In this document: piece by piece, positions 58,218-64,000 of the stretch
Numbering within the stretch: position 1 is the first letter of the stretch
Layout: every line of letters starts with the position of its first letter
Assembly: GCA_037074615.1 (NCBI GenBank)
Contig: JAYWLJ010000063.1
Span: 892,503 to 956,502 of the forward strand
Direction of reading: 5' to 3'
DNA length: 64,000 nt
DNA from: Leucaena leucocephala
Taxonomy: Eukaryota; Streptophyta; Magnoliopsida; Fabales; Fabaceae
Made by a program: the position numbers and the translations under genes
Notes under the pieces: model-generated
Database searches by the model: none
What the model saw: only the letters and a program-made list of their open reading frames with translations
What the model was told of the DNA's origin: nothing

Positions 58218-61200
58218 ATGGCGCCGCTTACGGCGGAGACAGGGAAGACCACCCTCAATTCGGGCTGGCTCGCCGCTAGGTCCACCGAGGTCCAATTCAC
58301 TGGCACTCAGCTCACCACCACTCATCCTCCAATTGGACCCACTTCACCATGGATGGAAGCCGCCGTGCCTGGAACGTAATCTCCCTTCCCCTCTTTAGTG
58401 GCCCAAGTAGACAAGGGCTGCACGGTTTACTTCCTAGTTTTGAATCATTTATCTCTTTGATGCTCTGAGGCTTATAGATTTCAAAAGTTACATACTCGGA
58501 TTCATTATGTTATTATGGATGCACTGTGTGATAAGAGTTTGGATACATGTTAGTTGCTGGTGCTTTTTTTTTCAACTTTAGCCGTAATTTTGCTGATTAA
58601 GTGACCTCAATTGACAGCGTTCTCTCGACCTTGGTGAAGAACAAAATCGTGCCAGATCCTTTTTATGGACTTGAAAATGAAGCAATCATGGATATTGCTG
58701 ATGCTGGGCGAGAGCATTACACATTCTGGTTCTTTACGAAGTTTCAGTGTAAGCTGGTAAGAATTTTTCCTTCCGACATTATACAATTAAAGGCATAGAA
58801 GTTTCACAATTCTATTTGGTTTCGTTTTTTAATTTCTTGCTTATATTCTTCTTCTTCTTGAACTAAGCCTTTTTTAAAGCGAAAAGAGAACTTGATACTA
58901 AGAAGTCCATGGAATTGTTATAGACTGAAAGGCATCTAATACAACAACTTTATCTTTTGTACAAAAGGTGGTTTCTGATTGAAAATAGTTTCATCAAGGT
59001 TTGATGGACGTAACCAATTTGTTGATCCTTCGCAGTCAACCAATCAGCATTGTGAACTGAACTTCCGTGGAATCAATTACTCTGCGGATGTATTTATAAA
59101 CGGCCACCAAATGGTTCTCCCAAAAGGAATGTTTCGTAGGCATTCTCTTGATGTCACTGAGATTCTGCATCCAGATGGTAGTAACCTGCTTGCTGTTCTT
59201 GTTCACCCTCCGGATCATCCTGGGAAAATACCCCCCGAAGGGGGACAAGGTGGCGATCATGAGGTTATGACAAAATTGTATTTACTTATCAGTTCCCTTA
59301 TTTGATAACTTTGCAAATCACTTTGGAAAAATTATCTTTCAGGAACCCATTCTTTCTGTATATTTAAGTCTTGCCCCCCCTTTTCAGATCGGAAAAGATG
59401 TGGCTACTCAATATGTTGAAGGTTGGGACTGGATGGCTCCAATAAGGTGACATTGTTATTACTTTTAGGATAAATATTTGTGGTTAGTTTTATGTTCTGG
59501 ATAAGGTACTTCTTGTTATTGAAGCGCTGCCGATTTAAAAGTCTTGTTGTTCTTTTTTCTTTTGACTGGTGGTGTCGGGCTTGTAAATCTATCATTGTGG
59601 CAACAATCTTGTAATCATATTTATATTTAGAAAGATTCAATCTATTAATTTCTTCACTTTTTTGGTGATTGATTGAAACAATGTTGTTTCATTGAGCACT
59701 AGCTATAAGGTAGAAGGCATTGTATAAAAGTGCAATTGGTCTAATTGGAATTGGATCCTGTGTCCAAGATCTATATAAATAAACAAAACTCTGATGCGAG
59801 TATTTATTTTGATCGCAGAGATAGGAATACTGGAATCTGGGATGAAGTGTCCATTTCAGTTACTGGGGTGAGTTAAGCGTGAAATGCTTTAATTCCTACC
59901 AACCTACCCAAGTATTTTGATTTCTTTGTTTTTTCCTCTCTGATGTACTTAAGGATTTGTTGTTGGCACCAATTTTAAGGCCTTTGTTTGCTCTTCTACA
60001 CCCTTAGACAATTTCATATACTTGTTTATGAAACATCTTTTCCTGGTAATCATTTTGGTTGTAATTCATGGTGAAATATGGCTGAACCTTCTAGATCCAA
60101 AACCAGGTGAGATGTTTTCATGAGGAATACATTGTTATTTTTTTATGAGATATATCACGATGAGTTACTGAGATGAATGAAAAACAAAACCAGCTTGTTG
60201 CAGTGACATGAGTTTGAAATCAGAAATGCACTATTGGTTCATTTTGATCAATTGGTCTAAAAATTAAATCATCCAATTTTTGAGTTGATATCTTCATCAT
60301 TGATTGTTCATTTGTTCTTTCATCCATTTGGCTATGATCATTTCAGTATCTCTGTCTATTTTGCAGCCGGTAAAAATAATTGATCCACACTTGGTGTCAT
60401 CGTTTTTTGACAATTATAAGAGAGTATATCTGCATACCACAGTTGAGTTGGAAAACAAGAGTGAATGGATTGCTGAATGTTCTCTTAGTATCCAAGTTTC
60501 GACTGATGTTGAGGAGAACACTTGCTTAGTAGAGCATCTTCAAACTCAGAACGTCTCAGTTCCTGCTAAATCGAAGTTACAATATACATTTCCTCAGGTT
60601 GGTTATACCGTCTTTTCTACTACCACACCAAACTGTTAAATCTTCTGTCAACTCAGTCAGTTATTCTGGGAACCTTGATCAACAAATTGGGTGTTCTGGA
60701 TATGGTTTGTCAATCCATTATCCTACTGTCTATTAGTATTGTGTTAGCTTTTGTTTCTAGTGTTCTGCATGACTTATCTCATTTGACTATTGCCCATAAC
60801 CGTATTTGATTGTTAGAATTCGCTGTCAAATTTTTATGAGCACGTGTATTGTGAGCCAATGGCTTTTGGTGTGTCAGTTGTCGTCAATTATAGGTTCAGA
60901 AGACCTTGAAGTTAAGCAATACGGCACACCACAAAAAAAACAACAAAAAACTATCCCAACTTCTCAAGTAATTGTCCCAATAACTTCTGTTCAAAATAGA
61001 ATCAGCATGAACTTGTCTGTCCTTGGATTGGATAATCTTTCCAATCGTTTTTTCACCATACATCCTGTTCTGCTGCATGTATTAAGGTGGAATGTTCAAA
61101 GCTTCTATTGATGTTATCATGATCTGAAACTGTGAATTGGCAGCTTTTCTTCTATAAGCCCAATTTGTGGTGGCCCAATGGATTGGGGAAACAATCTTTG

Positions 61201-64000
61201 TACAATGTTGCTATTGACATTGATGTTAAAGGCCATGGAGAATCTGATTCATGGAGACATCACTTTGGGTTCCGCAAAATTGAGAGTCATATTGATGCTG
61301 CTACTGGTGGAAGGTATGGTGGCTTCCCATGTTTCTTTGATGGTATCATTTCTATACTTATTTCTTGGTAGAATTAATTCAAGCTTTGAACATTTTCCTC
61401 ATATGCTGTGATGCACACGTCTGGTCTCAGGTTGTTCAAAGTCAATGGAGAACCAATTTTTATCAGAGGAGGTAACTGGATATTATCAGATGGGCTGCTA
61501 AGGCTTTCAAAGAAGCGGTATCACACAGATATCAAGTTTCATGCTGACATGAATTTCAACATGATTCGTTGTTGGGGTGGTGGACTGGCTGAAAGGCCAG
61601 AATTTTATTATTATTGTGATTATTATGGAATTCTGGTATGGTGTACTTCATCCCTATTCTTTTTCAATTGCTCCTTATGCCTCTTGCTTTGTTATATTAT
61701 CAAAATGGACTTATTCATTGATCTGGTTCTGCTGTGAGCTTGTCAGAGTTGTTTGTGTTCAATTTTCTCCGTTTAATTTTGCATTGATATTATATCAATT
61801 TCAATGACTCCCTTATCACAATAAACAAGCATGTTTAGAGTTTTTCTTTTCTTTTTGTTTGGGGTTGGGGGGGGGGGTTCAGTACTGGGGAGGTTGATTT
61901 TTCTTCCATTTTTACTGACAAATTTAGTTCATAAGTTGTGTATGTTTACTGACCAAAGAACGATTGTCATTCAGGTATATTATGACAAAACGTTATAACA
62001 TTTATGTTCTGAGAGCACTTTCTGAAGTGTTCCTATAGCCCTAGTTCAGTCACCTTGTTAAGGTTAATTAGGTAGTAGACACACACACACACACACTAGT
62101 GACATTGAGGTTTTCTTAAATTTGATCGTACTGCTGATGTAAATCTTGTAGGTCTGGCAAGAGTTCTGGATTACTGGGGATGTTGATGGACGAGGTGTCC
62201 CGGTGTCAAATCCAAATGGCCCACTAGACCATGACCTTTTCCTGTTCTGCGCAAGAGACACGGTCAAGCTCTTAAGAAATCATCCTAGTCTTGCCCTCTG
62301 GGTAGGAGGAAATGAACAAATACCCCCAAAAGATATAAATACTGCTCTGAAAAGTGACCTGAGGCTTCATCCTTATTTTGGGAGTGTAAATGAAAATGGC
62401 AAACCTGTGGAAGACTCTTCCCTGATGTTGAGAGATCCTAGCCAGTATCTTGATGGTACACGTATTTACATCCCAGGGTCGTTATGGGATGGGTTTGCGG
62501 AGGGAAATGGAAGCTTCTCTGATGGCCCTTACGAAATTCAAAATCCTGAGGATTTTTTCAAAAATGATTTTTACCATTATGGATTCAATCCGGAGATTGG
62601 TAGTGTAGGAATGCCAGTTGCAGCTACTATTCGAGCTACAATGCCCCCAGAAGGATGGCAGATACCAGTCTTTAGGAAGCTTCCTGATGGTTATGTAGAA
62701 GAAGTTCCGAATCCCATCTGGGAATACCATACATACATTCCTTATTCAAAACCATCCAAGGTTCATGATCAGATTCTACTTTATGGCACCCCAAAAGATC
62801 TCGATGATTTTTGCATGAAGGTGAAAAGTTGTTTAATCCAGGCTTGATGCATTTTTCATCCTCCTGCATTTTGTATTTTCTGGTGAATTTGATGTTCGTG
62901 TTTTCACCTTTATGCCATGATATCTCAGGCTCAACTTGTCAACTACATTCAATATAGAGCTCTTCTAGAGGGATGGACCTCTCGCATGTGGAGCAAATAT
63001 ACAGGTGTATTGATTTGGAAGACACAAAATCCTTGGACGGGTCTCAGGGGTCAGTTTTATGACCACCTACTTGACCAAAATGCGGGTTTCTATGGCTGTC
63101 GATGTGCTGCAGAGCCAATTCATGTACAGCTCAATCTGGATACTTATGTTATAGAGGTATGGTTTGTCTATTTAATTTCTATTTTGTATGAGTAAGGATT
63201 AGCAGTACAATAAATATCCTTTGACTGAAGGTAAATATCGGGATAGGAAGGGTAAAATCAACAAGCAAGGGATTAAATTGACATTTATGATGGGATCAAG
63301 TTATGAATAGAGTGGTGTATTTGGTATATAAGTTTTGTAACATTTCATCTTCCTGCCTAAATAGGTTGTTAATACTACATCAGAAGAATTGTCTGACGTG
63401 TCTATTGAAGCCTCAGTATGGGATCTTGAAGGGACATGCCCATACTACAAAGTTCATGAAATTCCCCCTGTGCCTCCAAAAAAAGTTGTGCCCATTGTTG
63501 AGATGAAGTATCCGAAGACCAAAAATCCAAAGCCAGTCTATTTTCTTCTTCTTAAACTCTACAACAAGTCGGATTATAGAATTTTATCTCGGAACTTCTA
63601 TTGGTTGCATCTCCATGGTGGAGATTACAAGCTACTAGAACCATATAAGAAGAGGAAAATACCTCTCAAGATAACATCGAAGGTTTTGATTCAAGGGTCT
63701 ACTTATGAGATTCAAATGCATGTGCAGAACACATCTAAAAAACCGGACTCTAGACTTCTATCCTTAAGGCACAGTTCAACATCTAGTGAAGGAGATGTTG
63801 AGTCACTGGCAATTGTAAAAGGAGGGACTGGAAAAGAACAGGAAGTTGGTTTGTTTAAGACTGTATATAGATGTCTTGCTGGGAAAAATGATGGTGGATT
63901 GAGGGTCGCTGAAGTGAATGGGCATGATGCAGGAGTTGCTTTCTTCCTTCATTTTTCAGTTCATGCTTCGAAGAGGGAGCATAGAGTAGGGGAAGACACT
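58218..64000 (+). CDS. Mannosylglycoprotein endo-beta-mannosidase (GH2), 3' end beyond the window
   Basis: Eleven exons are traced: 58218-58375, 58618-58756, 59036-59263, 59388-59446, 59819-59867, 60367-60597, 61144-61313, 61431-61635, 62152-62820, 62929-63156 and 63365 to the edge. They give 924 in-frame residues; plant enzymes are about 950, so only a short tail is missing. The N-terminal GH2 sugar-binding region has LNFRGINYSADVFINGHQ and GGDHEIGKDVATQYVEGWDWMAPIRDRNTGIWD. The (beta/alpha)8 part includes RGGNWILSDGLLRLSKKRY, MIRCWGGG, VWQEFWITGDVDGRG, LWVGGNE (Glu468, expected acid/base) and GFNPEIGSVGMP (Glu561, expected nucleophile by family analogy). The enzyme, known from plants, cuts the Man-beta-1,4-GlcNAc bond of N-glycan cores, acting in glycoprotein turnover. 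Start: first ATG, MAPLTAETGKTTL, matching the family. No lesion seen. Confidence 0.95.
62080..62096. repeat. (CA)n microsatellite in an EBM intron
   Basis: About eight AC units in the intron before the exon at 62152. Confidence 0.85.

Noticed and set aside
1..64000. tRNA genes, known miRNA precursors, CRISPR-like arrays and viral insertions
   Set aside because: I looked for tRNA boxes, several common plant miRNA sequences, regularly spaced repeats and viral-like genes and saw none; tRNA-like boxes occur only inside SINEs.

Overview
The window is nuclear DNA from a flowering plant. It has intron-containing genes with GT-AG splice sites, AT-rich intergenic DNA, many microsatellites, tRNA-derived SINEs and short inverted-repeat elements, and only plant-type genes (ATL RING-H2 ligase, HIPP, CLE peptide, NPH3/BTB, xylan glucuronosyltransferase, plant endo-beta-mannosidase). 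I cannot name the species. For most multi-exon genes I traced exons by hand, and summed exon lengths give whole codon numbers, which supports the models.

Layout. 1-4.0 kb: repeats, including two ~0.5 kb copies of one inverted-repeat element in opposite orientation. 4.07-5.18 kb (+): intact ATL E3 ligase. 6.34-8.65 kb (+): decayed ERCC1 DNA-repair gene. 9.41-11.88 kb (-): membrane-anchored receptor-like kinase. 13.84-15.66 kb (-): ALG13. 19.14-20.87 kb (+): HIPP metallochaperone-like protein. 22.83-26.75 kb (-): eIF2-beta gene carrying a frameshifting deletion, head to head with NF-YC (28.45-29.24 kb, +). 30.7-32.9 kb (+): DOT3-like BTB/NPH3 protein. 33-36.6 kb: SINEs, a decayed inverted-repeat element and a relic that may be B3-like. 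36.6-39.7 kb (+): mevalonate kinase. 40.3-40.9 kb (-): 5' remnant of a plastid SDR gene. 41.9-43.1 kb (+): F-box/DUF295 pseudogene. 44.4-44.7 kb (-): CLE peptide precursor. 47.2-49.9 kb (-): Yip1-family Golgi protein. 50-54 kb: AT-rich repeats. 54.3-57.0 kb (+): GUX/PGSIP-type GT8 enzyme. 58.2 kb to the window end (+): mannosylglycoprotein endo-beta-mannosidase, cut by the window edge.

The genes are mostly unrelated housekeeping and developmental genes, as usual for a plant chromosome arm. ALG13 (N-glycan assembly), the Yip1 protein (Golgi traffic), GUX (xylan decoration) and endo-beta-mannosidase (N-glycan breakdown) all belong to glycan or Golgi biology, but nothing in the sequence shows co-regulation. 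The most notable pattern is that five gene copies (ERCC1, eIF2-beta, SDR, F-box, possible B3) are broken while their neighbours are intact. ERCC1 and eIF2-beta are normally conserved, so intact copies probably exist elsewhere; this would fit gene loss after a duplication. I found no sign of a wholly new system; the best leads are the eIF2-beta lesion, the ERCC1 pseudogene and the CLE precursor with an unusual Ser in its peptide.
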